Below, in pieces: positions 5,404 through 5,545 of a stretch of 5,545 bases of DNA (the first letter of the stretch is position 1; each line of letters opens with the position of its first letter). The notes below the pieces were generated by a model, which was not told the DNA's origin, ran no database searches, and saw only the letters and a program-made list of their open reading frames with translations. The translations under genes were made by a program, and so were the position numbers. Origin of the DNA: Pseudomonadota bacterium (GTDB lineage Bacteria; Pseudomonadota; Alphaproteobacteria; Rhodospirillales; 2-02-FULL-58-16); contig JADFHR010000207.1 of assembly GCA_022567015.1 (NCBI GenBank), positions 1 through 5,545 of the forward strand, read 5' to 3'.

Positions 5404-5528
5404 TTATACCAAGGGACGCTGATCATGACCCATAGAGACGGCTTACCAAGGTTTTCGGCTAGGAGCGTGCGCTGTGGCGATGCGGGGCATCGCGAAGCGT
5501 GCGCGACGCCGTCCGAAAGCCTTGGTAA
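5404..5528 (-). repeat. Right copy of the 125-bp inverted repeat
   Basis: This is the reverse complement of 1-125 without gaps. Differences are at 5405, 5416, 5418 and 5452. Two of them (5416, 5418) disrupt the small GGGTCA/TGACCC stem that the left copy has at 98-116, without compensating changes, so that arm is probably not under selection. The nested GCGATGC hairpin and the duplicated 9-mer are fully preserved. Seventeen bases of different sequence follow at 5529-5545, giving the only visible outer flank of the element. Confidence 0.9.
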
Positions 5529-5532
5529 GCCG
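5439..5532. repeat. Nested palindrome inside the right repeat, extended stem
   Basis: CGGCTTACCAAGG (5439-5451) pairs with CCTTGGTAAGCCG (5520-5532), and the stem continues to TTCGG/CCGAA, giving about 20 pairs with one G-T pair at 5452/5519. Here the outer flank is visible and shows that the palindrome continues four bases beyond the 86-bp unit seen at the left edge. The inner GGCGATGC-type hairpin is intact. Confidence 0.8.
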
Positions 5533-5545
5533 CCGTTGCGGTCGC

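Overview
The window is GC-rich, double-stranded chromosomal-type DNA, probably from an alphaproteobacterium. The evidence is the high GC at third codon positions, the style of the SEL1 and SGNH proteins, and short GTCCGC-type intergenic repeats. I cannot name the genus. It holds five protein genes and one transposase-like remnant. No tRNA, rRNA or CRISPR array was seen.

The edges are the most striking architecture. Bases 1-125 and 5404-5528 are nearly identical 125-bp repeats in opposite orientation (4 differences by hand count). Each contains a large palindrome with a second hairpin inside it. The window opens exactly on the first base of the left copy. The whole block therefore either sits between two inverted copies of a MITE/REP-like element, or is a contig whose assembly stopped at a multicopy repeat. 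Both readings are open.

From left to right: (1) 126-503 is non-coding, with degenerate repeat debris and an AT-rich possible promoter. (2) 504-1307 (+) encodes an exported SEL1-repeat protein with five 36-residue repeats. It is visibly less GC-rich than its neighbours. (3) 1308-1598 is a gap between convergent genes, with an inverted repeat and a tandem 8-mer. (4) 1599-2390 (-) encodes a SAM-dependent methyltransferase of the arsenite methyltransferase (ArsM) superfamily. Two of the three arsenic-binding cysteines of ArsM are replaced. (5) 2391-2609 is a divergent promoter region with a hairpin that covers the ribosome binding site of the next gene. (6) 2610-3125 and 3139-3633 (+) are tandem paralogues, small single-pass membrane proteins of a family I do not recognise. 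They share an RRW-GR motif, an ERVFAAYMF motif and two aligned cysteines in the probable periplasmic tail. (7) 3687-3881 (+) is a short frame that looks like the C-terminal end of an IS5-type transposase. Its stop overlaps the next start as ATGA. (8) 3878-5305 (+) encodes a membrane-anchored SGNH/GDSL hydrolase, probably acting on an envelope or extracellular polysaccharide.

The paralogue pair, the remnant frame and the SGNH gene run in one direction with short gaps and may be one transcription unit concerned with the cell envelope. The methyltransferase and the SEL1 gene look like independent units. Transposase debris, repeats and mixed composition suggest an accessory, rearranged region rather than a conserved core operon. 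The best candidates for something undescribed are the tandem membrane paralogues, the ArsM-like enzyme lacking its arsenic site, and the flanking nested-palindrome repeat.
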